Below, piece by piece: positions 45,023-57,980 of a stretch of DNA of 64,000 bases (positions are counted from its first letter, which is position 1; each line of letters opens with the position of its first letter). Location: the NCBI GenBank assembly GCA_963932465.1, contig OZ010791.1:156792012-156856011 (forward strand). The letters are read 5' to 3'. The position numbers and the translations under genes were made by a program. Source of the DNA: Maratus speciosus. Taxonomy: Eukaryota > Arthropoda > Arachnida > Araneae > Salticidae. The notes beneath the pieces are model-generated. The model saw only the letters and a program-made list of their open reading frames with translations. It had not been told where the DNA came from and made no database searches.

Positions 45023-48000
45023 TATTATTAAGCATTTTTGATTATTCAAAATATGAAATAACCCTTTATTGTGGAAATTGGTCGCATATTCTTATAATTT
45101 AACCAAACAAATATATTCAACAAGTTGAGCAATATTTCCTTAAATGTCTGTCAGACTTTCACGAAAAACTTTTCAAAACAAATTTATTCGAATTTTCAAT
45201 TACATGTAAGGTTCTGCAAAGAATGACAACATTATACCCACTACTGAGAGTGACACTTTTCATTAGTCCTAAACTGTATAACCCCGTCAAAAATGACAGT
45301 ATGTTGATCGACGTTAACAATTAGACAAAACAAACAAATAGCAGCATTTATTGGAACAATAATAATAATTAACAAAGTGAAACACAAATTTTAATGTCCC
45401 ACCGCATTTCTTTAGGTGTGGATCAAGGCACGGAGATAAGAGATAGAGATAGTGTATTAGAAAATACGCAGGACGCATTGATTTAATAAATTTTTGAAAG
45501 CTTCAGCTATATAACTTTAAAATTTCATTTGGCATAAGTAAAATCAAAAGTTATTATTATTATTATTTCTTTCGTAAAATTTTAATTTAATTTTTTCAAT
45601 TTTTAAAAACTTAGCTTATATCCATTTGCAATTGACTTGCATTGTAAGTAAAATTTATATTTCATATCAAATGTAATTAAAATGTGAGGAGTAACAATGC
45701 CATGTTATGTACTACATATATTAATTATATCACTGCAGATAAAATTTCGATTTTTAACATAATAATATTTGAACAAACAAAATTATAATTTACTAAGTGA
45801 AAAGGTAACTTTCAGCCATGCTAATGCAATCATGATAACAACCTATATTTCAGTTATATCTGGGGGGGGGGGGGGAGGACATTTATAATGCAAACAAAAT
45901 TAAAAGATATAAGCAGATAAATGTTATGCTAAATAAAACTAAATTAAAATTCTATCACAGTCATAGTAATAATAATAATAATAATATTCATTTTATTTAT
46001 ATTGAAATGAAATTTTAAAATTATATAAATGAAGCTTTCAAAAATTGATCTTGAATTACATCATTATGTGTGCATTCCTTTTTGGGTTTTTTTTTAAAGA
46101 AATTCTAACTTCAATCGAAAGTTTTTTCATTTATATTGACTACCGAACGTTGGCCCAAAAAAAAGTTTAAAAATAGACGGGATTTTCTGTAAAACTCAGG
46201 CCGAGGGCCCTAGTGTACCGAATACAGCTTATACCTCCGCTTAATTAACTCCATTTTTTACAAAATCGTGAGCTGTCATGAAAAAGTTAAAAACGCATTT
46301 CAAAATATTTAAAGACTTTAATATGTTTTTACGAATATTTTAATAACAGAATCAGATGTTAACCTGTAGTTTTTTTTTCTTTTTTTTTCTTTTTTTTTTT
46401 AATGGAACACTTTAAGCGTTGTTCATTTGTTTCTAGATTTCGAATTTGTAGTTCTAAATGGCAACAGTCTTCATTTGCTTATAATATCTTGCACAATTGT
46501 TATCCGTTGTTTTTAATAGCGGGTTATCCGCTATTTTTAATTTAGAATTTAAAACATTATAATTTGATAGTTTTTGAACGTTTTAGAGAAAATAACGAAG
46601 AATAGATGTGATACAAAGCAGCTTATGTGTATATTTCCATACCTTGAACAATCGGCAAACTTACGGTCTCTTGAATATTTATGCCTAACATGGCCGCGAT
46701 AATTGCTTTTCTCGAGGATGGGTTCGCCCCGGATTCGTTACACTGTGTTTTATTATATAGAGATAAACCGAGATTCTTTTCATTAGTCATAAATAAAGCT
46801 TTCTTTTTTTCTTTATTATTATTATTTGCATTTTTTTTTTAAATCTTCCAATTTAAGTTTTTTATTGCTGATGCTATTATATACTACAAATTTCAGCAAT
46901 CGGTTGACGTAAGCCAGAAAACGTTTTCTACTAACGTTACTAACAGCATCTGGTCTACCATGTACACAGCTCAATAGAATATACCGCAGGTAATTTAATT
47001 CCATTATATAATGGATACTTAGATACACTTTATTATTTTCCAACCCATTTATAATAATTCTTAAAGATATCATACGAATTGACATTTTTTTTAAATTGAG
47101 TGGCGGGAGTCGAACCCAAAACATTTTGCTTAAATTACCAACGCTCTTCCTATTGAGCTACCATGATCGACAAGTTGGCTACATGACAGACCACATGCTG
47201 TTGCCAATAAGGTTATCTGAATGAATAGTGTCGGTACAGAGCGTTGGTAATTTAACCCTAAAATACGCGATTTTTTATTTTGTTTAAAAAAATTATATAC
47301 GATTCTCTGAAAGGTTTATTACACAGGAAAAATAATGAAAAAAATCAGAGATGCATTTTTCATATAATACGTCAATCTTTTCTTCTGTTGCACATTTGCA
47401 ATACAAGTAAAAACTACTGTCGTGTGGCTGTTTTATGCTAAAATATTGCAAATCAGTAAATATAATAAGTATGTCTCCAAATACCTTATTTTATATAATT
47501 ATTTATTTTACAAAACTTAACCTTTGACCCTTTAATTCCCATGATAGAATACGTTCTAAAAACTACATAGTTCAGAGAATCTGACTTTACACCAGAAAGT
47601 TTCAATGGTTCATTTCGCTTTATTTAAATACGGAAAGTCTGTTATTAATTAAAGAAAATACTGTTATTTTAATTTTCTGGAATGAATTAGGAATGAGTGA
47701 CAAATAATTTTTTTTTAATTAAATTCAAAACACTGTTGTTTGCATACATGCAAAGCTTCGCAGTAAAGGGTTAAGGATCGACCGAAACATGTTTTTAAGA
47801 TCTACCGAATTCAGCCGAAAAGAAAACGAAAACGAAAATGTCCAAAATGTTTTAAAGTAATTAATAGGGTAAAGTGCCCATATTTCGTCCCCACTCCTAA
47901 TTTCGTCTATCTTAACTTCTCCGCTTCTGAGAAAGTGGCGCCACTTATGATGCAAGGCACAGAGGACGAGAGGTAAAAGGGGCCAGCGTTGAAAGTTTCG

Positions 48001-48586
48001 TTCGCCAAGGCGCATGCATAAATTAAAGAAGGCGAATTTCTTATTTTTAGAAGACCTGAGTTCATATTACGTCGTTTGTAGAACGTTATTTACTGTGCTG
48101 TAAGTATTTATTTCCTGTTCATTGCATGTATTTTATGTTGGTAAGAAGCTGTCAGTAGCATACAGTTAGTTTTAGGACACTCAGTTCATCTTATGGGAAC
48201 TGAAGCTCCGTCCTATTGGGAAGTAGCTTGGTCCCAATTTCGCCCCCCTTTCAGTTCTTATTTTCGTCCCGGGGACGCAATTAGGAATGCTTTTTCATGA
48301 ATTTTTTTTTAATTTTTTCCTCGTGTTTGGATGGCTAATGTTTCGTTATGTAATTCTTCCACTGATATTTAGTGAATTTTTTTGTGTCTTACTTTAATGT
48401 AAATTAAATTACTTACTCATTTAGAAATAAATTTTGATTTAGTTATAAGTTAAGCCTCGGCGTATTGGATTTTTTGGGGGAACGAAATTGGGACCATTTT
48501 TTTCTTTTGTATTTTTTAGATACTTTTGAAAAAAACAATTTTTTGCATTGTTAAAATTTTTTGTACGATATTTGCCTATGTTTCTA
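45023..48586. other. Gene-free AT-rich DNA
   Basis: Contains a G run (about 45862-45875), AAT microsatellites (about 45558 and 45968-45988), T tracts near 46370-46400, and the tRNA-like relic at 47095-47172. From about 47868 to 48520 several CCCA.ATTTCGTCCCC-like words occur in both orientations (47877, 48233, 48482), hinting at an eroded inverted-repeat element. No coding exon was recognised. Confidence 0.45.
47095..47172 (-). ncRNA. tRNA-like relic
   Basis: On the minus strand TAGCTCAATAGGAAGAGC forms a correct D arm (GCTC/GAGC) and A box, and TGGGTTCGACTCCCG is a B box with a mostly paired T arm. By position the anticodon would be TTT. The acceptor stem does not pair and the anticodon stem is poor, so this is a decayed tRNA or a SINE head rather than a working gene. 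The partial motif AGAGCGTTGGTAATTTAA recurs in the opposite orientation at 47239-47256. Confidence 0.45.
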
Positions 48587-48826
48587 CACTGTAAAAAAGA
48601 TTTCCCTTACTTTACACCAAAAAGGGTGGCAACTAAGTTGCCACCCCAAGTGGTGTAATGAAATTCCATTTGTAAACTGGTGTAATGAGCCACCAGCTAT
48701 CAAATGGTGTAAGCAAACACCACTTTTAGTGGCGACTTAGTTGCCACCATTTTTGGTGTAAAGTCACGCTACTGCTTATCTGGTGTAAAGTCACACTACT
48801 TCTTATTTGGTTCGCACTTTAACAGT
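48587..48826. mobile_element. Small hairpin-rich element
   Basis: CACTGTAAAAAAG at the left and CTTTAACAGT at the right may be its ends. Inside, CTTTACACCAAAAAGGGTGG faces CCACCATTTTTGGTGTAAAG, and each arm is itself a hairpin: the left one is a perfect 23-bp palindrome at 48624-48646 centred on CAACTAAGTTG. The word GGTGTAA occurs five times across 48651-48785. No coding frame. Likely a MITE; flanking duplication unclear. Confidence 0.55.
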
Positions 48827-49541
48827 AAAATAAAAAACAATTTAAAGATTGCATTTTAAATCTAATGCAACCATAATTTACAATAAATAGTTTCACGCAA
48901 AGAGGCTGCTAAACATTATTTTAACTGCTATAATTTATTATCTCAATTAAACATTTATTTTAAACATTTTAGTTTTGGTAGACAACGAAATTTCCTCACA
49001 AATCATTCGTTCGTTACATCTGGACTTATGTCACGTGTACTTGATTCTTTTTTTTTTAACTCAGCATAGGCCTGACTGGTTTTCGAATAAATAGTCTAAG
49101 CAAATTAAAATAAACATACCATAAATACAACTAAACATTGCAAATTGTACAAAAATCAGATATAAATCATTCATCAACGGCACAAAACGATTTTCGAATG
49201 ATACGAATTTCATCTAATTAAAAATGTTTTAGGTACACATACCTCCATTTATCTTTTATAATGATTTTTGTAAATAATCATCTGTTATAATAGAACTTTC
49301 TCAAAGAATATTCGAATCACTTTTGCGGTTTCAAACTACCTAAAAATTTTCCATTCCAGTTAAGTCTGCAGATTTTAATGGGCACGTGAAAAGCGTCTTC
49401 AAAGTTTGCATTTCATATATAAACTTCTTGTTTTATAATTTGCACTCATGTCTTAAGTCAGTCGGGACTGATAATTATAAACAGTAAAGTTCATAGCAAT
49501 AAATAAAGAGTGTCTCATTTGAGCTGATATAGCTTAAGTGA

Positions 49542-49603
49542 CTGAGCTGATACAGCTCAGTTTCATGCATCATTGATTTGAGCTGTATCAGCTCAAATCA
49601 ATG
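49542..49603. repeat. Twin perfect hairpins sharing a core
   Basis: CTGAGCTG-ATA-CAGCTCAG at 49542-49560 is a perfect 8-bp stem. Eleven bases on, 49571-49603 is a perfect 33-bp palindrome with 15-bp arms, CATTGATTTGAGCTG and its complement, around TAT. The cores are reverse complements of each other, so the loops ATA and TAT are also complementary. A further half-copy, TTTGAGCTGATATAGC, lies at 49519. Function unknown. Confidence 0.8.
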
Positions 49604-50882
49604 AGTAACGTTGAAAATTTCCGAAGGAAGAAACAAGATTTTTGGAATACAGATAGTTTCAGTCGAGTTTCGGTCCGGTCGAATTTTCGGAAGCATTTTC
49701 TCCGAAAACGAATTTTTGACAAAACCCAGATTTTGAACCGAAAATGAAAACGAATATTTGGTCAATCTCTAGTTATAATCTTAGCTAAGCTCACGAGATA
49801 TGTGTAAGATTATAATAATTCAAGTAATATTAAGTATATATATTAGAAAAGCTTTGTCAGCTAAAGAAGAAAGAAACAGCCTTTAAGAAGAGCATGCAGT
49901 AGAGAAAGATAAAAATATTAATTTTCTGGTGCAGACTGCATTCCATTTCCATGCCTGCAGGTTTAACGTTAGAAAGGAGAACTCGAAACCTGACTGACCT
50001 ATACCCTTAAAGTGTATTATTATCTATATTTTAAACGACAAACATATCCGTGCGTAACTCTGACGCCATTTTGACAGTGGAAGCAGCAAGCGACTAATTT
50101 AACTTTTATTTATTTTATTGCAATTTTTTAAACTTCTAAATATCGCACCTTTTAAATTTTTGCACGTCGAATATGGAAAAAAATGAACTTTCTAATACAA
50201 TTTGTTTGAAAACTATATCTCCATTTATTTGAAAACTTTATCGCAATTTACGCAACTTTTATTGTTTTTAAAATAATTTTTAAGCGTGATTTTTTTTTTT
50301 AAATCTCTCTATCGCGTGCAGACGATTACGAACGATAAATCCGTTTACACTTAAATTAATATAAATAGTTCATCATTTGTTTCCAGCTCATATTCCGTAA
50401 CGAAATAAAAACATTCATCAAGCAATAAATATAACAATAAAAGATAAATAACACACGAAGTTAAAAGATGTAATCGAATTTCGCGCTTAAACCACTGAAA
50501 TGAACCGAATCAAAAAGGCTGATTGTAAATAGCAATCTTTGGCACTTTCTTCGACTGTTAAGGCAGAAAATATTTGCATTGCAGTTAAGGTTGTACTCAA
50601 TTACTCTGCTCAACAAGCGCAAAACGTTTTGACACATTGACAATTTTATTTTTTAACGGAAAGATATAAAATTGGAAAGCCTGACCATGGAAGCGATTTG
50701 GAATAGAACTGTGTTTTCCATTTTTTGATCAATAAATTACCCATTCAGTAATAAGCGATTTTGAACACGTGACAAACACGTTTTTCGTCCTTTCTTGAGT
50801 GATTATTCTACTTTCGCGCGGAAATTCGGTTCAAAACTCCCACTTTGATACGATTTTCTGAAAGATCTATTGCGTTTGCAAA

Positions 50883-50914
<32 letters not shown>

Positions 50915-51417
50915 GAAAAGGTAGCTCGATTACATAAGTTTCTGAATAACAACACCTGCTAGTTTCATGCATTGCCGAACAAAAATTCATAAATTTGCCT
51001 TCTTCGATTTGAGAACAGCCTTAACTCTTGACGCGAGGCCAATGAGAAAATATCGCTTTTAATACATTTCAAAACTTTATTTGAACTCATTATTGTTATT
51101 TTTCATATAAATATGATTTTTGGTATTGTTAGTGGGCATTAAAAAAAAAATTATATTACACAAAAATCTATTAGAGTTATAATAATTTAGAGAATAGATA
51201 AATAAAAGATTGATCCGTGCGAAGTTTGCTTGCCGCAGCCTTTGAGATTACTTGCTGATATGTTTTATGTTTTATTAACTTCAAATTAAAAAAAAATCAA
51301 ACAACGTGTTTTAACGATATGTATATTTACTACGTCTAAACCTGCTTGCAGAAATTTTCGAACAGTACCTCATTCATTTCTATGACTTTAGTATGTGCAG
51401 AGAAAAAAGGGTGTTAA
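49604..51417. other. AT-rich DNA with dispersed-repeat copy
   Basis: Mostly the second copy of the repeat seen at 455-2150, with an A run at 50880-50905. Around 50815-50870 the text CGGAAATTCGGTTCAAAAC..CCCACTTTGA resembles part of the TTAA-MITE at 32601-33016. No gene. Confidence 0.45.
50040..51200 (+). repeat. Dispersed repeat, copy 2
   Basis: Matches blocks of 455-2150 in the same order, including AATACAATTTGTTTGAAAAC, the GTTCATCATTTGTTT region and ATTGTTAGTGGGCATT. The shared ends suggest one repeat family of at least 1.1 kb; its class is unknown. Confidence 0.5.
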
Positions 51418-52120
51418 GGGGGTCCGTGGCTCAAAATTCTATTTTTTTTTATTTATAGAGATTTTGTAATGAAATTTCTTTCTAAAATATGTTTTAATAT
51501 AATAAGAATATTGCATGTAAAAAAAAAAAATTCTGAAAAATTTTACATACATATATTTTTTAAAATTTTAAATATATTTAATTTTTTATATAACTCTGGA
51601 AGTACTTACTCGATTCACAAAATTTTTACACTTTTGTGTGCATAAAATGTGTCATTTTATTTTTCTCTAGGATTTCTTAAAATATTGATGATGAATTTTA
51701 TAAAAAAATTTAAGTAAAAAAATGAAGTTTTTTATGAGTGAATTTTGGATTAATTAGCATATTTTCACAATTATCGCTCAAAATTAAAAATTCTGAAGAC
51801 AATTTGTTGAAAATATAGAATAAAATCTCTGCTGAAAATTTCATACATATATCTTGCAAGGAACTTTAGACATATTATTTTAAATTTGACAAATCGTGAA
51901 AAAATTCATTCTGAGATAAATGAAGTTAAAGTTCTCGTCAGAGGGTAGCTGATGCATCGTTTCTCAAGGAAAAAAGTTTTATATATCTGGATCTAATGAA
52001 GAAAAATGCATGCGGTTTGCGGTATTTAATTCTAAAAACTCAGTATTTTTATTAAGCCAATAAAAAAAAATGCATTTTTTTTTTTTTTTTTTTAGAACTT
52101 GTGGCCCCGGACCCCTTTAA
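51414..52120. mobile_element. TTAA-flanked element with ~30-bp inverted ends
   Basis: TTAA at 51414-51417 and 52117-52120 flank GGGGGTCCGTGGCTCAAAAT at the left; the right end reads AGGGGTCCGGGGCCACAAGT on the minus strand. The 699-bp interior is AT-rich and noncoding with a T tract next to the right end. TTAA duplication suggests piggyBac-type mobilisation. It resembles, in its TTAAGGGG(G)TC start, the element at 18411-19150. Confidence 0.75.
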
Positions 52121-52679
52121 CATCAGAAATAACTATATGATGGTTTTTCCCTATATTCTGTAACCCGGGAAGCCAGGATTTATCACCTTGTTTATACAAT
52201 TGCAGTAAAAAAATTCTAAGTAAAATTACACAATCCATGTAAATTTTCATTTAATCATTTATTTTATTACTAAATTCTAATGATAAAATTTATCTGTAAT
52301 GTTGAAAAAATGTATTAAAATTACAATTTTTTTTTTTTTTTTTTTTTTTTTACTTGATTAAAATTCCATGGGTTATATAAAATTCTTAATGCCATATTGT
52401 TTTTCAGTACTCCTTAAAATATGAAAATATATCATTTAATTTATGAGAAACAAATTGTTTAATTGTGATCTTGTATCAAGACACAGAGAATTATTGCTTA
52501 CTCGAGTTTTTACCAGTATTGTTTACCTAAAATCTCCAACACACTCCATATTTTATATGTTATAATATCCACTGCTTTCAAGGTATTCGACATGTATTTA
52601 TATTTTATTTGTATTTCTAGTTTGATCGAATGCAATCTTATGAATTTTAAAAATAAAAACAAGCCAAAATTATGACTAA
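52121..52679. other. Anonymous AT-rich DNA with poly-T run
   Basis: A T run lies at 52327-52350. Nothing else recognised. Confidence 0.4.
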
Positions 52680-54300
52680 TATTATACATTCTGAATGTAT
52701 TTGAAACGTTAGAAAAAAAATCTCGGCTGGGAATTTCATTATCTGCTTTTAATTCAATAAAATATTAGAATAATCCAAATTTTAGGCAGTATTCTCCTTT
52801 TTTAAGAAGGCAGAATAGTTTGAGAAATCAAGAAATGTATGATGGCAGTATTTTAATTTTTGCGTTAAAATTTGCAAATGAAAATTAAATTTAGACGCTC
52901 AAAATTAAATATGCCATTTAAATTGGTTATTAAGCAACTAAGATAGAATTTCAAAGAATTTATTTAAAAAAAAAATCAGATTCCAGCTCAAATAACTGTC
53001 AAAATTAGTTTCAGCTTACTAATTATTTAGTGCGAGGAAGAATAACATTTGAAATTTATGACGCACTGAAAGGTTTAACACTAATTAAAAACAGAAGATA
53101 AGTGCCAAAAGTTTTCAAATAGAATATTTTAAATTTTAAGAAGTGGAAATACTGTTTTTTTTTAGTTTAAGATGTAGGAAGTGTTTTTATCAATTCAAAT
53201 TATTTTAAACATTTTAGTAAGAATTAATGAAAGAGCATAAATTGTTATCTTGAAAGCAGATTTATTTCGCTGAAAATATCTCTAATAGAAAAAAATATAT
53301 ATATAGCCAATATTTTTCGTATTGACAATATTTTGGCCATTATTGGCTGTATCTTTGTGAATAATAACAATATTGGCATGGAATATGGCCTACGGGGTGT
53401 TTATATTTTACTAATGTTACCACAATAATTGCACGAAGTACCTCGCCATTTCATTGCCAATAATTACAATGTAAAGCCGATATTTATGTAAAAGTGACAT
53501 TTTATTTCCAAAATTTTTAATGAAAAGTAAATACTCGTATTTAGCCAATGTTGATATTTCATTAGAAGTATTATTGGCGCAATACTGGGCGCCAAAATAA
53601 CTTATATAGCTAATATCAGTTAGCTATCTGAATATTTATGTATTGACTAAATGTCATTTATTTATAAAACAAAATGTGAGCAAATTATTCTAAATGTTAT
53701 GTATACTGAATATATGTGGTACATTTAGGACAAATACTTTGGCTGAAAATTTCATTATTTTTAACCATTAAATTATTCTTTTTTAATTTACGAATACATC
53801 TAAATATTCTAAAAAGGATTTTAATTATTCAAAAGTCAAGATCAGCTTGAGAAATAAAGAAATGAATGATGGCAGAATTGAAAATTTTTTTATTTAAATT
53901 TTTTAGTGAAAATGAAATTTCAAAACTTAAAATTAAATATGGCCTTTAAATTGCTTATCAAGCGACGAAGATAGAATTTAAAATTATTTATTTTTGAGGA
54001 AAAATAAGATTCCAATTTCAATAACTGTCAAAATTAATTTCAGTTCATTAATTATTTCGTGCAAGAAAAATTTTTCAAATCTAGGACAAAATAAAGGTTT
54101 AAAAATAACTTTAAAGTGTGAATAACTGCTAAACGTTTAGAAATAGAATATTTACTCAGATCAGAATTGGAAATTCTTTTTTTCTTATTTGAGATGCAGG
54201 CACAATTCATACATTTAAATTGACTTATAAATTGTTCTAAGAACTATTTGAATTGCATAAACTGTGAGCGCGAAATTCAATTTATGTCAACGAAATTATA
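52680..54300 (+). repeat. ~1-kb direct duplication of a ~600-bp segment
   Basis: 52680-53280 and about 53700-54300 align in order: TGAGAAAT.AAGAAATG.ATGATGGCAG, TTAAATATG.C.TTTAAATTG, AAGATAGAATTT, AATAACTGTCAAAATTA, CTAATTATTT.GTGC, AAATAGAATATTT. The copies have diverged by substitutions and small indels. Between them, 53290-53640 is occupied by another repeat (53295-53510). No protein-like frame in either copy. Confidence 0.7.
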
Positions 54301-54935
54301 CCATTTGATCAAGGATTCCTTATCATATTTTGAAAAATTGGCCTAGAAAAAATGTACCCTAGGAAATTATGGAGAATGCAAACACCCCAAGCAATATTTT
54401 ATACCTATATTGTCAACAGTAGCAAAGCCAATGCAAACAATATTGACTAAAAATTGTGTTATTAACAGGATCCTATCGTATTATCATTTTATGAAAAATT
54501 GACCTCGCATTTTATATTAGTTTTTAAGTTCACAGTTTTTTTTTGTCGAATTTTTAATAACAGATATCCAAATACCAAATCTTTATTGTCTATATTAGTT
54601 ATATTTTGGCTCAGTTTTGCGTCAGTATTGGAAATGCTTCTAATAACAATTTTGGTTCGCACTGGGAATATTTTCAATGCAACGACGCGGTTATAAAAAT
54701 ATTGCTTTTCTATTAAGAATGTGTCAATGAATCGTCAATATTGCAGAAATATCGGGTTTATACAATAAAAATACCAGCAAAGAAATGGCGAAATATCTCT
54801 TGACAAAAAAGGGAAAATGCAAACATCCCAATGTTGAAGAACAGTACGGTATGCCTATATTGAAACAATGGCAAAGATATAGTCAATACAAATAATATCG
54901 GCTAAAAATAATATTCCTACCAGGGTAAGTGATAA
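53295..54935. repeat. CAATATT-rich repeat, one direct and two inverted copies
   Basis: 53295-53510 reads TAGCCAATATTTTTCGTATT, GACAATATTTTGGCCATTAT and GGGGTGTTTATATT. The same order is found on the minus strand at about 54357-54475 (TTTTTAGTCAATATTGTTTG, TTGACAATATAGG, GGGGTGTTTGCATT) and about 54745-54935. The three copies flank and interrupt the duplication at 52680-54300. Frames at 54489-54696 lie between copies and look random. Family unknown; probably a nonautonomous DNA element. Confidence 0.55.
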
Positions 54936-55559
54936 TTTCTATTGTAAAATTAAACTTTTAATTATATAATAATATTAATTAATTTTTAGATGCAAAATTA
55001 ATTTTATTTAAAATATATCAGTTTGTTGTCTTCTGGTAAAAGTTACAATCCGCTGCCAAAATTATTATTTTTTAAATATATAATTTTATTTTATTATGCA
55101 ATATTTTAACTAATAAAGATTTATGGGCATGACATTTACAAATAAATCTAAATTATCTTTCTTTTGTTGTTTTTCAAATAGGGCTTTCTCAAATACTTTA
55201 TATCAAAATTACCAGATATTTCATTGTTAAAGCTAAAATTTCCCTGACAATGAATGTTTTGCAGAATTTTTTTTTAAACATACGCATACATTCCCACGCA
55301 TACAGTCATAACTTAGTAAAGTGGATGTTAAAGAGAGAACGCCTTCACAAGATAAAAAAAAAAAAAGAAATTGTACAGATAATTTCATGTTTGAAGCTTT
55401 ATAGTTAAAACTATATATTTTTAAAGCAACAGCCGATCAAAAATGATAATTGGTTTAATTTTTCTTTTATTTAGGTCCGTCCGTAAAAAGACTTGATGGA
55501 AAGATGTTATACTGTCCATTAACAAAAAGGGAAAGTAACTATGTTCAGGGAATTTTTCT

Positions 55560-55715
55560 GCAGAAAATTTCTCACGCCTTGCATTTAATAACATTTCAAA
55601 TTTTAATTTCTTAAAAGGCGGACAGCCAACGGAGTGAAAATGTGTCAAATCCGGGACTCTAATCGTTATAGCTCTCCGACGTTCTACCAACTGAACCACT
55701 TGAAACGATACCCAG
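55560..55715 (-). mobile_element. tRNA-derived SINE
   Basis: On the minus strand AAGTGGTTCAGTTGGTAGAA matches an A box/D arm (about 55690-55705), and GAGTCCCGGATTTGACAC follows at about 55641-55658. The body continues TTTTCACTCCGTTGG and CCGCCTTTTAAG.AATTAAAATTTG. The plus-strand copy at 59080-59220 has the same order. The frames at 55421-55723 and 55634-55816 are read-throughs of the SINE. Confidence 0.65.
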
Positions 55716-55863
55716 CCTGGCACTTTTCACTAACATATGTTGGCAAGGTTATAACCGCAGCACAAGATGGAATATTTTTCCGTGAGCCACCGACTCTAGG
55801 GCAAGCACGAAACTAAAGATGCTGGATTACCTTTAGGTCTTGCCAACATATGATAGGGAAAGG
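55716..55863. other. Inverted repeat next to SINE
   Basis: TAACATATGTTGGCAAGG near 55732 faces CTTGCCAACATATGATAG near 55838, an imperfect hairpin about 100 bp apart. Its relation to the SINE is unclear. Confidence 0.5.
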
Positions 55864-57980
55864 CAGGGCTTAATTTCTAACAAAAAGAGTACCGGAGCCC
55901 TAATATTCTGTGGCACCGTTTCCTCCTCCTCCTCCTCCCCCCCCCCCCCCTGTCACTCTAATCTGCATATTTATATTTCGTACATTATTTTCAAAATTTA
56001 AAGAATTTTTTTTTCTTCAGCAAAATAAAAAATCCCTGCCGGCCCGGCCTACAGGCGGAGGTAGATTTCGAAATTAAGTATATTAATTGCACCACCACCA
56101 ACTAAATCATGAGTAGATATAAATCCACTTTAACAGTTTTATCTGACCGCTTTTGACGAGTTTTCATTTCATTTTTATGCAATAGCTGGTTTTATCAGAA
56201 TCATGTTAAGGCGGTACTAAAAAAAAATACTTTTCCATGCTCAACAACTCGAAATTTTCTGGCATATTTTCAGATTAATTTTTAATAGAAAAATTACGAA
56301 AATTGCTGACGTGATTTTTGAAAAGATTTATAAGCGACATGTGTTTTAATTTTTCTTTCAATTAAATGAAACTTGATTAATAAACAATTATTTTCTCAGT
56401 AGGGCAATATTTTTCGTTTCTAACACAATCGCTTCGGGAAATTCTGTTCAAAATGCCCACTTTGACATCATTTTTTGAATGCGGTACGAATTGGTCCTAT
56501 CAAAAACTTGTAAATATAAAAGTTGTAGATAATATTAAGGAGATGTATAATAAAATTAATTGGATTTGATATCTTGAGAATTGACGAAGTTATGATTTTT
56601 TTTTCTCCCAAAAACCCTATTTTTTGCGCCCCTTGACACCATTTTTAATTTTATCAAAAATCTGTGATACATACATTTTTGGCTCTATTTTTAGAAGTAA
56701 CAAAAATTTTAAACTGATTTTATATGTACAAAAATTAAGAAGTTATGGTGTTTTTTCGGTTTTCACAAAACCCCTCCCTATTTCCATCCCCTTGGTCCGA
56801 TTTTGCCCATTAACGAACTTGACCGAGATTTTATGCCCCTTGATTTTATGTATCAGTTTGGAAGAGATTGGTGAAGAATTGTGGAAGTTATCGTGTCCAG
56901 AAGAAAATGATATATATATATATATAAAGTTTTTTACTGAGGGTGGTTTGGGGTTCTAGGGGTCATGACCGGTGTAGATCTGTAAAAAAATTTCAGAAAT
57001 TCCAAGATAGGAATGACGCCAATAGGTAGTATTTCATACGAAATCTACCTAAAAATTTATATATATCTATCAGAATCTATTTAGCTGTCAACTATTCCAC
57101 TTTTTAGTTATCACTCCTTCCGACTAGTAATCTTTGCCTAATTTTAGTGCGTACCTAATTGCAGAATTCTGTGATTAAATATGGTAAGGATTATGATTTG
57201 GAAATAGTGTTAACACATAAAAGGGATAGTTCGCATAGCTGTGCATTTTTATGAAAAAATGCATGAAATTTACAGAAATTATTATTTATATGGTGAAGAA
57301 TAGAACAAGGTTCTTTAATTTCCTATAAAAGGTGCATATCTTAAACTTTAATCGATTCCTTCCTCATAACAATCTTTTGTGTTGAGCCCCTGAAAATCAG
57401 ATTAAATTAAATATTTGACACCGTTATCGGAAAGATTCGATGCTTTTTTAGAAAAAGGGGAAACGCTGCTCGAATGCTTTCTATAAGAATACCAGTACAT
57501 TCCAATTATGTCTACTTACAAATGAAGTCATAAATGTGCAGAAAACAGCCTTCGCATGAGCAGCGTTCATGATGCAAAATAAATAGAAAATTCATTACTG
57601 GTGATTTTTATACTCGTACGCAATAAAAGACAAAAAACCTCAAATAAATATGGTAATTTTGAATGAAAGACAGATTGAGCATGAGTCAGTTTAAGCCCAA
57701 ACACTAATATAAAAATTGAGTCCGTTTTATCTCCTTCTGCTACGTGTGCAACTCATTACGTCACATATAAGTGTTTCGATAAAAAAGAATGCAAAAGCTT
57801 GAAGAAGAGAAGGAAAAGAAAGAGTAATTTAGGCTTCGGTTTATCGGAAGCGCTATTGCACTGGGCTCCGGAGCCCTGTATTTATGAGCTCCGGTGAATT
57901 ACGACCAATATTTAAATATTTACTAAAAACAGAGAAGTACCGGTGCTGGGCTCCGGTGGGCTCTGGCGCAAATTAAGCCC
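55864..57980. mobile_element. Possible 2.1-kb inverted-repeat (hAT-like) element
   Basis: CAGGGCTTAATTT at 55864 faces AAATTAAGCCC ending at 57980; further in, AGAGTACCGGAGCCC faces GGGCTCCGG and AGTACCGGTGCTGGGC. The direct repeat GATAGGGAAA occurs at 55852-55861 and 57985-57994, close to but not abutting the ends. The CAGGGC end is hAT-like, but the flanking repeat is not a clean 8 bp. The interior is AT-rich with a TCC repeat and C run (55921-55950), a TA run (56910-56925) and a relic of the TTAA-MITE family at about 56214-56490. No transposase. Confidence 0.5.
56214..56490 (-). mobile_element. Diverged relative of the TTAA MITE
   Basis: Compared with the complement of 32601-33016 the order is kept: CTCAACAACTCGAAATTTTC, AAACAATTATTTTCTCAGTA, CGCTTCGG.AAATTC.GTTC, AAAATGCC.ACTTTGACA. 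TTAAGG at its start may be the remaining target end. The far end is lost or too diverged. Confidence 0.6.

Noticed and set aside
47095..47172. Functional tRNA gene
   Set aside because: Acceptor stem does not pair and anticodon stem is poor, so only a relic is called.
56624..56959. 111-codon frame
   Set aside because: AT-rich sequence inside an inverted-repeat element with a TA microsatellite at its end; no domain recognised.
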